Assembly: GCF_016862115.1 (NCBI RefSeq)
Contig: NZ_BOMI01000010.1
Coordinates: forward strand, 1-64,000
From: Paractinoplanes deccanensis
GTDB taxonomy: Bacteria > Actinomycetota > Actinomycetes > Mycobacteriales > Micromonosporaceae
Length of the DNA: 64,000 nt
Direction of reading: 5' to 3'
Shown here: positions 42,735-52,834 of the stretch, in pieces
Layout: the number at the start of each line of letters is the position of its first letter
How positions within the stretch are numbered: the stretch's first letter is position 1
The notes under the pieces: model-generated
Told to the model about the DNA's origin: nothing
What the model saw: only the letters and a program-made list of their open reading frames with translations
Databases searched by the model: none
Made by a program: the position numbers and the translations under genes

Positions 42735-43322
42735 ATGAGGCACATGCACGAGGGTCCCCACGGCCGGCGTCACCGCGGCTTCGGCTTCCCGGGCGGTTTC
42801 CCGTTCGGCGGCCCCGACTTCGGCGGCTTCGGCCCCGGCGGCCCGTTCGGTGGCCCGGGTCAGCGCGGCCCGCGCCGCGGTGGCCGCGGCCGGCTCAACG
42901 TCCGCCCCGCCGTCCTGGCGCTGCTCCTGGAGCGCCCGATGCACGGCTACGAGATCATTCAGGAGCTCGACTCGCGCACGAACGGCATCTGGCGCCCGAG
43001 CCCCGGCTCGGTCTACCCGACGCTGCAGCTGCTCGAGGACGAGGGCCTGATCGAGGCCGAGCCGAACGGCGGCCGCAAGAGCTACCGCCTCACCGAGGAC
43101 GGCCGGCCCGAGGCCGAGACCGCCGCGCAGAACCCGCCGTGGGCCCGCATCGGCGACGACACCATGTCTCAGGTGCAGGACTTCCGCGACGCCGCGGCCG
43201 GCATCCTGGGCGCCCTGAAGCAGGTCGGTTTCTCGGGCACCGACGAGCAGCGCCAGCGGGCGCTGGAGGTGCTCAACGAGACCAAGCGCAAGCTGTACGC
43301 CATCCTCGCCGACAGCGAGTGA
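42735..43322 (+). CDS. PadR-family transcriptional regulator
   Basis: A 195-residue regulator. The PadR winged helix is LNVRPAVLALLLERPMHGYEIIQELDSRTNGIWRPSPGSVYPTLQLLEDEGLIEAE. It is preceded by a ~50-residue Gly/Phe/Pro-rich tail (GFGFPGGFPFGGPDFGGF) and followed by a helical dimerisation region. The ATG at 42735 has GGAGAT five bases upstream. It is divergent from the GNAT gene and convergent with ispG. No obvious exporter or enzyme target lies next to it on the same strand. Confidence 0.92.
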   Translation: MRHMHEGPHGRRHRGFGFPGGFPFGGPDFGGFGPGGPFGGPGQRGPRRGGRGRLNVRPAVLALLLERPMHGYEIIQELDSRTNGIWRPSPGSVYPTLQLLEDEGLIEAEPNGGRKSYRLTEDGRPEAETAAQNPPWARIGDDTMSQVQDFRDAAAGILGALKQVGFSGTDEQRQRALEVLNETKRKLYAILADSE

Positions 43323-43436
43323 GGACCGAAGCGGTACGCGGTCGCGCGGCCCTCAACCGCGGGCGCGGGCGCGACGCCTCCCGGCACCGGCGGGGCGGCC
43401 CCGAGGCCGTACTCCGCCACCGGGCCGGTGGGTGGG

Positions 43437-43482
43437 AGAAAGCAGCAGGCCCCGTCGATCACGACGGGGCCTGCTGCTTTCT
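43437..43482. terminator. Bidirectional 21-bp hairpin between padR and ispG
   Basis: A perfect 21-bp stem (43437-43457 with 43462-43482) closes on a 4-base loop. The outer arms start AGAAAGCAGCAGG, so each strand has a few U residues at the base of the stem. It lies 8 bp after the ispG stop and 115 bp after padR. It is the longest perfect hairpin in the window. Confidence 0.93.
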
Positions 43483-43490
43483 GAAGTTGA

Positions 43491-44669
43491 TCAGTGGACC
43501 GTGACCTGCGGCCCGGGCACCAGGTCGCGCAGCTCCTCGGGCAGGTCGGCGCCCATCTCGTCGGCGAGGCGCAGCGCCTCCTCGACCAGGGTCTCGACGA
43601 TGACCGACTCGGGGACGGTCTTGATGACCTTGCCCTTGACGAAGATCTGGCCCTTGCCGTTGCCGGAGGCCACCCCGAGGTCGGCCTCGCGGGCCTCGCC
43701 GGGACCGTTGACGACGCAGCCCATCACGGCCACGCGCAGCGGGACGGGGAAGCCGTCGAGGGCGGCCGTCACCTGCTCGGCCAGGGTGTAGACGTCGACC
43801 TGGGCGCGCCCGCAGCTCGGGCAGGAGACGATCTCGAGGCCGCGCTCGCGCAGGCCCAGCGACTCGAGGATCGCCTGGCCGACCTTGATCTCCTCGACCG
43901 GCGGGGCGGAGAGCGACACCCGGATCGTGTCGCCGATGCCCTCGGCCAGCAGGGCGCCGAACGCGACCGAGCTCTTGATCGTGCCCTGGAAGGCCGGCCC
44001 GGCCTCGGTGACGCCGAGGTGCAGCGGGTAGTCGCACTGCTCGGCGAGCTGACGGTAGGCGCGGATCATCACGACCGGGTCGTTGTGCTTGACCGAGATC
44101 TTGATGTCGCGGAAGCCGTGCTCCTCGAAGAGCGAGCACTCCCACAGCGCCGACTCGACCAGCGCCTCCGCGGTGGCCTTGCCGTATTTTTCCAGCAGGC
44201 GCTTGTCGAGCGAGCCCGCGTTGACGCCGATGCGGATCGGCACCCCGGCGTCGGACGCGGCCCGGGCGATCTCCTTGACCTTGTCGTCGAACTGCCGGAT
44301 GTTGCCCGGGTTGACCCGGACCGCGGCGCAGCCCGCGTCGATCGCGGCGAAGACGTACTTCGGCTGGAAGTGGATGTCGGCGATCACCGGGATCTGGGAC
44401 TTCTTGGCGATCGCGGGCAGCGCCTCGACGTCGTCCTGCGACGGCACGGCCACCCGGACGATCTGGCAGCCCGAGGCGGTGAGCTCGGCGATCTGCTGGA
44501 GGGTGGCGTTGACGTCGGCGGTGAGCGTGGTGGTCATCGACTGCACGCTGACCGGCGCGCCGCCGCCGACCGGGACGTTGCCGACCATGATCTGGCGGCT
44601 CTTCCGGCGGGGCGCCAGCGGCGGAGGGGGCACCGCGGGCATACCGAGACTGACAGCGGTCACTTTCAC
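43491..44669 (-). CDS. ispG: 4-hydroxy-3-methylbut-2-enyl diphosphate synthase (flavodoxin)
   Basis: IspG is a [4Fe-4S] enzyme of the MEP isoprenoid pathway, converting MEcPP to HMBPP. The 392-residue protein has the TIM-barrel start ([21 protein letters not shown]), then the cluster ligands CPSCGR and [11 protein letters not shown] near the C-terminus. The GTG at 44667-44669 begins one base after the rseP stop, so it is cotranscribed with rseP and dxr. Together with dxr this gives two steps of the same pathway in one operon. Confidence 0.96.
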   Translation of the reverse strand: MKVTAVSLGMPAVPPPPLAPRRKSRQIMVGNVPVGGGAPVSVQSMTTTLTADVNATLQQIAELTASGCQIVRVAVPSQDDVEALPAIAKKSQIPVIADIHFQPKYVFAAIDAGCAAVRVNPGNIRQFDDKVKEIARAASDAGVPIRIGVNAGSLDKRLLEKYGKATAEALVESALWECSLFEEHGFRDIKISVKHNDPVVMIRAYRQLAEQCDYPLHLGVTEAGPAFQGTIKSSVAFGALLAEGIGDTIRVSLSAPPVEEIKVGQAILESLGLRERGLEIVSCPSCGRAQVDVYTLAEQVTAALDGFPVPLRVAVMGCVVNGPGEAREADLGVASGNGKGQIFVKGKVIKTVPESVIVETLVEEALRLADEMGADLPEELRDLVPGPQVTVH

Positions 44670-44670
44670 A

Positions 44671-45954
44671 TCACCTGTTGAAGATCGTGATCGGGTTGAC
44701 GATGTCGGCGGTGACGGTCAGCAGCGTGAACGCACCACCGATCAAGATGACTGCGTAGGTGACAGGCATCAGTTTGTAGTAGTCGACACGGCCCGGGTCG
44801 GGCTTGTGCAGGCGCGCGTAGAGCCACGACCGCGCCCGCTCGTACCACGCGATGGCGATGTGCCCACCGTCGAGCGGGAGCAGCGGCAGCAGGTTGAAGA
44901 TGCCGATGAACACGTTGAGCGAGATGAAGATCGTCAGGAACAGCTGCGGCACGCCGTTGGCGAGCGCCTCGCCGCCGAGCCGGCTCGCGCCGACCACGCT
45001 GATCGGGGTGTCGGGGTCGCGCTCGTCGCCGGTGATCGAGTGCCACAGGGCGGGGATCTTGTCGGGGATCCGCTTCATCGCCTCGAACGTGTTCTCGACC
45101 AGGAACCAGCCGTAGTCGAAGGTCGCGGGCACCGCCGAGGCGACGTTGTACTTGATGATGCCGGGCACGCTCGGGTCGTCCCAGCCGATGGCGGCGATCG
45201 AGACCGTGGTGGTCTTCGCGTCGTCGCTGTCGTCGGTGATCGCGGCACGCTCGGCGCTGACGAGGGTGACGTCGGCCGTGCCCGCGGTGCCGTTGCGCTC
45301 GTACTGGAAAGTCACCTTGCCGGCGGGCAGCGAACGGATCTTGTTGACCAGGTCGCCGTAGGTGACGATCGGCGTGCCGCCCACGTTGGTGATCAGGTCG
45401 CCGTCGCGGATGCCGGCCGCGTAGGCCGGGCCGGCGATGGCGCCGTTCACGCCGGGCTTGCAGTTCTCGGCGGTGGCGCCGGCCGGGGCCGTGCCCGCCC
45501 ACACGCAGGCGGGCGCGTCGATGACCGGGCGGAACGACAGCTGCTCGGCCGTGGTGGTCGGGTAGGACGTGTTCTGCAGGCCGAAGGTGAACGCGGCGAT
45601 CCAGGTGGCCACCAGCGCGAGCAGGAAGTGGGTGATCGAGCCCGCGGACATGACGATCGTGCGCTTCCAGACCGGGAACCGCCACATGGCGCGCGGCTGG
45701 TCCTCGGGGGCGACGTCGTCGTCCTGCGGCGTCATCCCGACGATCTTGCAGAAGCCGCCGAGCGGGATCGCCTTGAGGCCGTACTCTGTCTCACCGCGCC
45801 GGAACGAGAACAGCGTGGGACCGAAGCCCACGAAGTAGCGGGTCACCTTCATGCCGAAGCGCTTGGCGGTGATCATGTGGCCGGCCTCGTGCAGGCTCAC
45901 CGAGATCAGGATGGCCAGCGCGAAGGCGGCGACACCCAGCCAGTACAGCATCAA
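44671..45954 (-). CDS. rseP: RseP/Rip1-type site-2 intramembrane zinc protease
   Basis: A 427-residue M50B metalloprotease that cuts transmembrane segments such as those of anti-sigma factors. The zinc motif HEAGH (His22, Glu23, His26) lies in helix 1, and the third ligand Asp362 is in [15 protein letters not shown] domain (about 165-235, [17 protein letters not shown]) is inserted between helices 2 and 3. About four membrane helices are visible. It starts 22 bp after the dxr stop. Mycobacterial Rip1 sits in the same dxr-rip-ispG order. Confidence 0.94.
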   Translation of the reverse strand: MMLYWLGVAAFALAILISVSLHEAGHMITAKRFGMKVTRYFVGFGPTLFSFRRGETEYGLKAIPLGGFCKIVGMTPQDDDVAPEDQPRAMWRFPVWKRTIVMSAGSITHFLLALVATWIAAFTFGLQNTSYPTTTAEQLSFRPVIDAPACVWAGTAPAGATAENCKPGVNGAIAGPAYAAGIRDGDLITNVGGTPIVTYGDLVNKIRSLPAGKVTFQYERNGTAGTADVTLVSAERAAITDDSDDAKTTTVSIAAIGWDDPSVPGIIKYNVASAVPATFDYGWFLVENTFEAMKRIPDKIPALWHSITGDERDPDTPISVVGASRLGGEALANGVPQLFLTIFISLNVFIGIFNLLPLLPLDGGHIAIAWYERARSWLYARLHKPDPGRVDYYKLMPVTYAVILIGGAFTLLTVTADIVNPITIFNR

Positions 45955-45976
45955 GCTCCTTTTGCCGCAGTCTCGA

Positions 45977-47170
45977 TCAGGCGCCGTGCCTGGCGATCAC
46001 TCTTTGTGCCTGGGCGCGCGCCCATGTTTCGGCGGCGAGCACTTCCTCGACGGTACCCGGCTCGGCAAACTCCGGGGCCTCCGCGAGCACCTCTTCGAGC
46101 GTGTCGACGATGCCCAGAAAAGGTAGCCGACCGGCGACGAACGCGGCCACACACTCCTCGTTGGCCGCGTTGTAGATGGCCGGGCGGCAGCGGCCCTCGC
46201 GGCCGGCCTGCTTGGCGAGCCGGACCGCCGGGAACGCCTCCTCGTCGAGCGGGCGCAGCTCCCAGTTGTGGGCCAGGGTCCAGTCGACCGCGGCGGTCGC
46301 GCCCGGCACCCGCTCGGGCCAGGCCAGGGCCAGCGCGATCGGCAGCCGCATGTCGGGCGGGCTGGCCTGGGTCAACGTCGAGCCGTCGGTGAACTCGACC
46401 ATCGAATGGATCACCGACTGGGGATGGACCATGACCTCGATGTCGTCGTAGGGCACGCCGAACAGCTCGTGTGCCTCGATCACCTCGAGCGCCTTGTTGA
46501 CCATCGTGGCGGAGTTGATCGTGACGACCGGCCCCATGTCCCAGGTCGGGTGTTTCAGCGCTTCCTCAGGTGTGACGTTCGTCAGCTCGGCCCGCCGGCG
46601 GTCGCGGAACGCTCCCCCGCTGGCGGTCAGCACGAGCCGGCGCACCTCGTCGCGGGCGCCGCCGCGCAGGCACTGGGCGAGCGCCGAGTGCTCGGAGTCG
46701 ACCGGGACGATCTGGCCCTCCTTGGCCACGCGGCGCACCAGCGGGCCGCCGGCGACCAGCGACTCCTTGTTGGCCAGGGCGAGCACCCGGCCGGACTCGA
46801 GGGCGGCCAGCGTGGGCGCGAGACCGAGGCTGCCGACCACGCCGTTGAGCACCACGTCGCACGGCCAGCGGGCGAGCTCGGTCATCGCGTCGGGACCCGC
46901 CACGATCTTGGGAAGCTTGAAGTCGCCGGTGGCCCAGCCGCGCCGCTGGGCCTCGGCGTAGAAGGCGAGTTGGAGGTCCTGCACGACCGAGGAGCGGGCC
47001 ACGCCGACCACCTCGACGCCGAGCTCGAGGGCCTGGGCGGCGAGCAGCGCGACGTTGCCGCCGCCGGCGCCGAGGGCGACCACCCGGAACCGGCCGGGGT
47101 TGCGGCGCACGATGTCGATGGCCTGGGTGCCGATGGATCCGGTGGAGCCGAGCAGGACGAGGTCGCGCAT
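45977..47170 (-). CDS. dxr: 1-deoxy-D-xylulose-5-phosphate reductoisomerase
   Basis: Dxr makes MEP from DXP, the committed step of the MEP pathway, using NADPH. The 397-residue protein begins with the Rossmann loop [16 protein letters not shown] and contains [42 protein letters not shown] and the [13 protein letters not shown] metal/inhibitor loop. ATG at 47168-47170 is preferred, with GGGAAG nine bases upstream; another ATG three codons earlier is too close to that site. First gene of dxr-rseP-ispG, divergent from yihY across 69 bp. Confidence 0.96.
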   Translation of the reverse strand: MRDLVLLGSTGSIGTQAIDIVRRNPGRFRVVALGAGGGNVALLAAQALELGVEVVGVARSSVVQDLQLAFYAEAQRRGWATGDFKLPKIVAGPDAMTELARWPCDVVLNGVVGSLGLAPTLAALESGRVLALANKESLVAGGPLVRRVAKEGQIVPVDSEHSALAQCLRGGARDEVRRLVLTASGGAFRDRRRAELTNVTPEEALKHPTWDMGPVVTINSATMVNKALEVIEAHELFGVPYDDIEVMVHPQSVIHSMVEFTDGSTLTQASPPDMRLPIALALAWPERVPGATAAVDWTLAHNWELRPLDEEAFPAVRLAKQAGREGRCRPAIYNAANEECVAAFVAGRLPFLGIVDTLEEVLAEAPEFAEPGTVEEVLAAETWARAQAQRVIARHGA

Positions 47171-47239
47171 GCCGCCCATCTTCCCGGATCGCCGCGCGCG
47201 GCTCGCGTCGGCCTGTGGACAACTGGGTATGTCGGTGCC

Positions 47240-48067
47240 ATGCCGCGGTGGTTGATCTCGCTCTTTCGGCCACTGAAGGGCCGTGACCTGGCGTTGCACG
47301 CCGCGGCGGTCACGTTCTACGCCGGAATCGCGGTGGTTCCGATCGCTTTGCTCGCGATCTGGGTGACCGGCTGGCTCGCCGGCGCCGACCGGGTACGGCG
47401 GCTCACCGGGCGCACGATCGACGCGCTGCCCGGCGAGATCGGCGCCCCCCGGGCGCTCTCGGCGCTGATCGACGCGGGCCTGCATCTGACGCCGTGGCTC
47501 GCCCTGGCCAGCCTGCTCCCGGCGACCTTCTACGGCGAGGGACTGCGGCGGGCCTTCGTCTCGCTGCGCTCGCGCGAGCCGGGCAACGAGCCGCTGGTCG
47601 GCTGGCGCGGGCGTCTCCTCTGGCTGCCCCTGCTGGCGGCGGCGCCGGCGCTGCTGCTGGCGACATTCCTGGCACTTCCGGCGACGAGCGGCCTGTGGGT
47701 GCGCGGTGGCTGGTATTCGGTACTAGGCGTGGTTCTGTCGTTTCTCGCGTGCTGGCTCGTGCTCACGCCGGTGGTGATCTGGGTCTACCGGTACGTGGCG
47801 CCCGGCCGCCCGCGCTGGCTCTCGACGGTCCTGGTGGGCTCGTTCACCGCGGCGAACCTCTCCGGCTTCCTGCACGGGTTCGTCCTGTTCTGTTCGCTGC
47901 CGCTCGACCTGGGCGCGCCCTTCGGCGGCTTCGACGCGATCGGCGGGATGGTCGCGGTCGGCCTGTGGCTCTACCTCTTCCACGTGATCATCCTGGCGGG
48001 CTACGCCGCCACCAGGAGCGCCAGCTCATACCAAGAACGGCGTATTTCAAACCAGTCAGCTGAGTGA
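47240..48067 (+). CDS. YihY/BrkB-family membrane protein
   Basis: A 275-residue integral membrane protein with six hydrophobic helices, starting [31 protein letters not shown], the hallmark of the YihY/UPF0761 family once annotated as RNase BN. The protein is not a nuclease; its role, perhaps in envelope transport, is unknown. ATG at 47240. It shares a 69-bp divergent promoter region with dxr. A short linker separates it from the FAD oxidoreductase gene downstream. Confidence 0.88.
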   Translation: MPRWLISLFRPLKGRDLALHAAAVTFYAGIAVVPIALLAIWVTGWLAGADRVRRLTGRTIDALPGEIGAPRALSALIDAGLHLTPWLALASLLPATFYGEGLRRAFVSLRSREPGNEPLVGWRGRLLWLPLLAAAPALLLATFLALPATSGLWVRGGWYSVLGVVLSFLACWLVLTPVVIWVYRYVAPGRPRWLSTVLVGSFTAANLSGFLHGFVLFCSLPLDLGAPFGGFDAIGGMVAVGLWLYLFHVIILAGYAATRSASSYQERRISNQSAE

Positions 48068-48100
48068 TCTTCACATAACAGCGCGCTACGCTCACTCGCC

Positions 48101-49696
48101 ATGACCACTCTCCCCCAGCGTTCCGACGTGGTGATCATCGGTGCGGGCCACAACGGCCTCGTCTCCGCGATCCTGCTGGCGCGCGCCGGCCTGAGCGTCG
48201 TGGTGCTCGAGGCGGCGGACGTTCTCGGCGGCGCGGCACGCACCGAGCGGCCGTTCCCGGCCGCGCCCGGGCTCGGTCAGTCCACCGGTTCCTACCTGCT
48301 CGGCCTGATGCCGCCGGAGCTGCTGCGCACGCTCGACGTGGACATCCCGGTGCTGCGCCGCGACCCGCACTACTTCCTCCCGACGCCCGGGCCGGCCGGC
48401 TCGCCGTACCTTCTGTTCGGCCGCGACCAGCAGGCCACCAGGGCCCAGCTCGAGCGCTTCTTCTCGCCGCGCGACATCGCGGCCGACGAGCAGCTCGCGG
48501 TCGAGATCGCCGCCCTGCGCGCCGACCTCGCGCCCGCGTGGCTCGAGGAGCCCGGCACGGTCGAGGAGATCGCCGACCGGCACATCCGGCCCCAGCTCCA
48601 GAGCACCTTCGTCGACCTGGTGCGCGGCTCGGTCGCCGACTACCTCGCACGGTTCGGCTTCAAGAGCGAACTGCTGATGAGCATGTACGCGGTGACCGAC
48701 GGGCTGTCCGGCCTCAACGCCGGCCCCGACGACCCGGGCACCGGCCACAACTTCCTGGTGCACAACATGTGCCGCCTGCCCGGCTCGGACGGCACGTGGA
48801 TGATCGCCCAGGGCGGCATGGGCACGGTGTCGCGGGTCTTCGCCGACGCCGCCCGGGCCGCCGGAGCGCAGATCCTCACGAACGCGCCCGTCGCGTCGGT
48901 GACCGTGGACAACGGCGCGGCGAGCGGGGTCGTGCTGGCCGACGGCCGCGCCATCGGCGCCCGGGTCGTGCTCGGCAGCTGCGACCCGTACAAGCTGATC
49001 GATCTCGTGCCGGACGGCGCGCTGCCCTCGTCGCTGACCGGCCACATGCGGTCCGTGCGCAGGACCGGCACCACGCTCAAGCTCAACCTGGCGCTGCGCG
49101 GCCTGCCGCAGTTCTCGTGCCTGCCCGCCGGCAGCCCGTCCCCGTTCGGCGCGACGATCCACCTGCTGCCCGGCTCGGCCGGTCTCGCGGGCCTCCCCGG
49201 CTCCGACTCGCCGATGGCCGCGCTGCGCGCCATGTGGGCCGACGTGCAGGCGGGCCGGCTGCCCGAGGAGCCCACCATCGAGTGGTACCTGCACACCACC
49301 GTCGACCCGTCCCTGCGCGACGCCGAGGGCCACCACTCGTCGGCGCTGTTCGTGCAGTCGGTGCCCTACGAGCCGGCCGGCTCGTCCTGGGAGGCGGAGC
49401 TTCCGGGGTACGTCGACAGGCTGCTCGACATCTGCGAGCGGTACGCGCCCGGCACGCGTGACCTGGTCGTCGACATGATGCCGCTCACGCCCCCGGGCAT
49501 CGAGCAGCACTTCGGCATCACCGGCGGCCACATCCACCACGTCGACAACACGGTCGCCTTCAACGAGCGCATGCCCTACTTCACGGGCCTCGACGGCCTC
49601 TACGCGGGCTCCGCCGGCACCCACCCCGCCGGCAGCGTCATCGGCGCGGCCGGCCACAACGTGGCCAAGCGCATCCTGAAGGACCTCGGCGTCTGA
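48101..49696 (+). CDS. Phytoene-desaturase-like FAD oxidoreductase (PYROXD2-type)
   Basis: A 531-residue flavoprotein. The FAD Rossmann motif is DVVIIGAGHNGLVSAILLARAGLSVVVLEAADVLGGAARTE (about 9-49), with the conserved GG-R element. The C-terminal FAD-binding stretch is GLYAGSAGTHPAGSVIGAAGHN. Sequence flavour matches the CrtI/PYROXD2 oxidoreductase family rather than true carotenoid desaturases, and no other carotenoid genes lie nearby. The PLP dehydratase gene begins 2 bp after its stop, so the two are cotranscribed. The substrate is unknown. Confidence 0.87.
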   Translation: MTTLPQRSDVVIIGAGHNGLVSAILLARAGLSVVVLEAADVLGGAARTERPFPAAPGLGQSTGSYLLGLMPPELLRTLDVDIPVLRRDPHYFLPTPGPAGSPYLLFGRDQQATRAQLERFFSPRDIAADEQLAVEIAALRADLAPAWLEEPGTVEEIADRHIRPQLQSTFVDLVRGSVADYLARFGFKSELLMSMYAVTDGLSGLNAGPDDPGTGHNFLVHNMCRLPGSDGTWMIAQGGMGTVSRVFADAARAAGAQILTNAPVASVTVDNGAASGVVLADGRAIGARVVLGSCDPYKLIDLVPDGALPSSLTGHMRSVRRTGTTLKLNLALRGLPQFSCLPAGSPSPFGATIHLLPGSAGLAGLPGSDSPMAALRAMWADVQAGRLPEEPTIEWYLHTTVDPSLRDAEGHHSSALFVQSVPYEPAGSSWEAELPGYVDRLLDICERYAPGTRDLVVDMMPLTPPGIEQHFGITGGHIHHVDNTVAFNERMPYFTGLDGLYAGSAGTHPAGSVIGAAGHNVAKRILKDLGV

Positions 49697-49698
49697 GC

Positions 49699-50658
49699 GT
49701 GTCACTGGTCACGGCCGACGAGATCGGAGCCGCGGGAGCACGGCTGAGCGGGCGCGTCGTGCGCACGCCCACGCTGCCCTGCCCCCGCCTCACCGCCTCG
49801 TCGGGCCCGGAGATCGTCGTCAAGGCCGAGAACCTCCAGCACACCGGCAGCTTCAAGGCCCGGGGCGCGCAGAACGCCCTGCTGGCCCGTGCCGAGCGCG
49901 GCCGGCTGCCGGCCGGGATCGCGACGTTCTCCGCCGGCAACCATGCCGTCGCCGCGGCCTTCGCCGGCCGGGCGGCGGGCCTGCCGGTGGTGGTCTGCAT
50001 GCCGCCGAACGCCGTCGACGTCAAGGTGGCCGCGGCCCGGCGGTACGGAGCCGAGGTCGTCCTGACGGAGGATCTGACCGGCACGTGCCACGCGCTGGCC
50101 GCCGAGCGCGGCTACGAGCTGCTGCACCCGTTCGACGACCCGGACGTCATCGCCGGCGCCGCCACGGCGGGCGCCGAGCTGATCGCCGACGCGGGCCCCC
50201 TCGACCTCGTGCTCGTGCCGGTCGGCGGCGGCGGCCTGATCAGCGGCATAGCCGCCGCCGTGAAGACGGCCTCGCCGGGCACCCGAGTGATCGGCGTGGA
50301 GCCGGCCACCGCCAACGCGGTCACCCACGGCCGGCGCGCCGGCGCCCTCGTCCCGCTGCCGCACCGCCCGGTGTCCCTGGCCGACGGCCTGACCGCGCCG
50401 TATGTGGGCGAGCACAACCTCGCCCACATCGAGACCTACGTCGACGACGTGATCGAGGTGCCGGAGGACTCCATCGCCCCGGCCTGGTGGGAGCTGCTGG
50501 ACACCACCAAGCTCCTGATCGAGCCCTCGGCCGCCGTCGGCCTGGCCGCCCTCCACCTGGGCCTGGTGCGGGCCGACGCCGGCACCCGGGTCGCCCTCGT
50601 CCTGTCCGGCGGCAATGTCGCGCCCGCCGCCCTTACCCGGCTCTCGGCTCAGCGCTAG
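49699..50658 (+). CDS. PLP-dependent threonine/serine dehydratase family enzyme
   Basis: A 319-residue fold-type II PLP enzyme. The Schiff-base lysine is in TGSFKARGAQNAL, the PLP phosphate loop is VGGGGLISG, and SAGNHAVAAAFA follows the typical pattern of catabolic threonine dehydratase and serine racemase relatives. No ACT regulatory domain is present, so feedback by isoleucine is not expected. The GTG at 49699 starts 2 bp after the upstream FAD oxidoreductase gene. The pair may act on the same amino-acid-derived compound. Confidence 0.88.
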   Translation: MSLVTADEIGAAGARLSGRVVRTPTLPCPRLTASSGPEIVVKAENLQHTGSFKARGAQNALLARAERGRLPAGIATFSAGNHAVAAAFAGRAAGLPVVVCMPPNAVDVKVAAARRYGAEVVLTEDLTGTCHALAAERGYELLHPFDDPDVIAGAATAGAELIADAGPLDLVLVPVGGGGLISGIAAAVKTASPGTRVIGVEPATANAVTHGRRAGALVPLPHRPVSLADGLTAPYVGEHNLAHIETYVDDVIEVPEDSIAPAWWELLDTTKLLIEPSAAVGLAALHLGLVRADAGTRVALVLSGGNVAPAALTRLSAQR

Positions 50659-50868
50659 CGGTCGCGGCTGGTACGCGCTTGCGGACCGTCGCCCGGCGGC
50701 TCGGTGGTGACCGCGCGCTCACCCGAGTTTCGGGGTTCGGGCGTGACCACTCACGCACGTCGCCCGGGTGGGGTGAGCGCTCTGGGCGCGCCGGCGCCCT
50801 GCTCGCCCCGCCCGGGCCCTCGGCGGGAGCAGCGGTCCGTACGCCCCACCCCGCTACGACATCTGGGG
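50659..50868. other. Convergent gap between the dehydratase and Rieske genes
   Basis: These 210 bp between two converging genes show no gene. GC-rich inverted repeats (for example around GGGCGCGCCGGCGCCC near 50788-50803) could act as a bidirectional terminator. Confidence 0.4.
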
Positions 50869-52425
50869 TTATTCGGTCTTCGAAGCTCGGATCTTGTGGC
50901 CCACGCTGGTCAGGCAGCGGCCGCTGGGGAGGTCGAACTTCCAGCCGTGGAGCTGGCAGGTGAGGACGTTGCCGTCGACGACGCCGAAGCGGCTCAGGTC
51001 GGCCTTGAGGTGGGGGCAGCGGCGCTGGACGGTCCAGTCGCCGAACTGGGTGTCCTCGGCCTCGACGGCCTTCTCGTGCTCGTCGTACCAGCCCTCGGCG
51101 TACTGGAGGCGCTCCTCGGAGAGGCACTTGAAGAAGGCGTAGACGAACTCGTTGTACTGACCGATGCGGGCGGCGGAGAAGCGGCAGCTCAGGAACAGCG
51201 AGTTGACCCAGTCGCCCTCGTCGATGTGGATGAGGTGCTCGACCAGGGCGCGGCCGGTCTTGAAGCGGTAGCGGACCTTTTCGCCGGCGTAGGGGCGGAC
51301 CTGCTTGCCGGGGAAGTCGACCACGATCGACTCGAGGATCTCGCCGGTGGGGCCGAACGAGTCGGTGAAGTCGAAGCGGACCGGGCCGCCGACGCCCTGC
51401 GCCATGTAGATCGACTCTTCGAGCAGGGGCTCGATGCGCTTCTTCAGCTCGCCCAGCACGTCGATCTCGGGGTGCCGCCAGGACGCCTTCTCGGCCGCGA
51501 TGATCGGGGCCTTGCGCTCGCGCATCTCCTCGAGGTGAGCCTGCTTGTTGGCGAAGAACTCGTCGACCGGGACCGGGTGGGTGGTCTCCGCCTCGCCGGC
51601 GGCGGTGAGCGACGTCACCGAGCCCGGGAGCAGGACGATGCCGTTCGTGCCGCCGACCTTGGCGTACTCCTCGAGGAAGACCGCCTGGTCGGGGAAGATG
51701 TTGCCCTCGTCGCCGAAGATGTCGTTGAACTGCCAGAGCTCGTCGTCGAGGAAGCACGGCGGGCCGGCGATCGGGAAGACGTGGTCGGCCTTGAGGTCGT
51801 CGATGTAGCGCCAGGTGCGGTCGAACTGGCGGTCGCGCTTCTGCTTGCCGAAGGCGGTCTTGGCGGCGTCGGGCAGCTCGTAGACCATCGGGTACCAGAT
51901 CGCGCCGGAGAACTGGAGCATGTGGGCGTGCACGTGGCCCAGCTCGTTGAAGCGGCTCAGGTCGGTGGGGCGGGCGTCGTTCTGGTTGAGCACCCGGATG
52001 CCGTCGTGCTCGACCCAGAGCGACGAGTCGCCGATCGGGCCGTCGGTGGGGCTGATCAGCGCCTGGATCATGATCTTCAGGCCGCCGTCGAGCTCGTGCA
52101 CCTCGTCGGACTTGGTGCGCAGGAAGCTGGTGAAGCCCAGCTCACGCAGCTCGTCCTCGAGCTGGCTCGTCGGGTATTCGGGCAGGAGCACCGTCGCCTT
52201 CTTGTTGATGAAGCGCTTGAGGTGCTCCGCGTCGAAGTGGTCGCGGTGCAGGTGGGACACGTAGAGGTAGTCGACGTTGCCCAGCGTCTCCCAGTCGAGC
52301 CGCGAGTTGTCCGGGAAAGGGAACCATGATGCGAAATATGCGGGATTGACCCACGGATCGCACAGAATGCTGCCGGCGGCGGTGTCGATCCGCATGCTCG
52401 CGTGTCCAGTGCCTGTGATCCGCAC
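50869..52425 (-). CDS. Metallo-beta-lactamase/Rieske fusion (CMP-NeuAc hydroxylase-like)
   Basis: A 518-residue protein with an N-terminal MBL-fold metal site (HLHRDHFD at about 58-65). A long middle region follows, then a C-terminal Rieske [2Fe-2S] domain with Cys470-x-His472 and Cys490-x-x-His493 (CPH ... CQLH). The pair of domains recalls CMP-N-acetylneuraminate hydroxylase, which has the Rieske domain first; here the order is reversed. The GTG at 52423-52425 has GAGGGAG seven bases upstream; a TTG seven codons earlier is less likely. Oxygenase function with a separate electron donor is inferred. It stands alone, divergent from the DUF2631 gene. Confidence 0.85.
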   Translation of the reverse strand: MRITGTGHASMRIDTAAGSILCDPWVNPAYFASWFPFPDNSRLDWETLGNVDYLYVSHLHRDHFDAEHLKRFINKKATVLLPEYPTSQLEDELRELGFTSFLRTKSDEVHELDGGLKIMIQALISPTDGPIGDSSLWVEHDGIRVLNQNDARPTDLSRFNELGHVHAHMLQFSGAIWYPMVYELPDAAKTAFGKQKRDRQFDRTWRYIDDLKADHVFPIAGPPCFLDDELWQFNDIFGDEGNIFPDQAVFLEEYAKVGGTNGIVLLPGSVTSLTAAGEAETTHPVPVDEFFANKQAHLEEMRERKAPIIAAEKASWRHPEIDVLGELKKRIEPLLEESIYMAQGVGGPVRFDFTDSFGPTGEILESIVVDFPGKQVRPYAGEKVRYRFKTGRALVEHLIHIDEGDWVNSLFLSCRFSAARIGQYNEFVYAFFKCLSEERLQYAEGWYDEHEKAVEAEDTQFGDWTVQRRCPHLKADLSRFGVVDGNVLTCQLHGWKFDLPSGRCLTSVGHKIRASKTE

Positions 52426-52552
52426 CGTATTACTCCCTCGATCCAAGAACCCGACCGCATCGAAGGTACCGGGTCCGGGTTGGTGGGCCGCGCGCGGAGC
52501 CGCCGTGCGAGACTGAGCAGGAGTGAGAACGCCTTCAAGGAAGGACTCCGGC

Positions 52553-52789
52553 GTGTCTGCGGAAGAACATGAAGAGGTCTACGCGCCCGATCAGCTCAAG
52601 CCGGGCAACCGGAGGCGGGGACAGAAGGGCGCGATCATCTCGGCGATCGTCATCCTGATGTTCTTCTGGGGCAACCACGAGGGCAACACCGAGAACATCT
52701 ACCTGGTCGTCTTCGCGGTCGGCCTCGTTCTCGCGGTGATCGCCGACGCCGTGCTGCGCCGCCGTGGCCTGCGCCCCAGCGAGCAGTAG
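52553..52789 (+). CDS. DUF2631-family small membrane protein
   Basis: A 78-residue protein with two membrane helices (GAIISAIVILMFFW and IYLVVFAVGLVLAVIADAVL) separated by GNHEGNTEN, the hallmark of actinobacterial DUF2631 proteins, which occur near dxr in mycobacteria too. The polar N-terminus (EEHEEVYAPDQLKPGNRRRG) is presumably cytoplasmic. The GTG at 52553 has GGAAGG eight bases upstream; an ATG ten codons earlier is less likely. Followed at once by a bidirectional terminator. Function is unknown. Confidence 0.82.
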   Translation: MSAEEHEEVYAPDQLKPGNRRRGQKGAIISAIVILMFFWGNHEGNTENIYLVVFAVGLVLAVIADAVLRRRGLRPSEQ

Positions 52790-52806
52790 ACCGGCCACTC
52801 CACGAA

Positions 52807-52832
52807 AAAGGCCCGCCATTCGGCGGGCCTTT
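52807..52832. terminator. Bidirectional intrinsic terminator
   Basis: An 11-bp stem AAAGGCCCGCC / GGCGGGCCTTT closes on a 4-base loop. It is followed by CTTCTT on the plus strand and preceded by A-rich DNA, so it works both ways between the DUF2631 gene and the convergent DivI1A gene. Confidence 0.92.
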
Positions 52833-52834
52833 CT

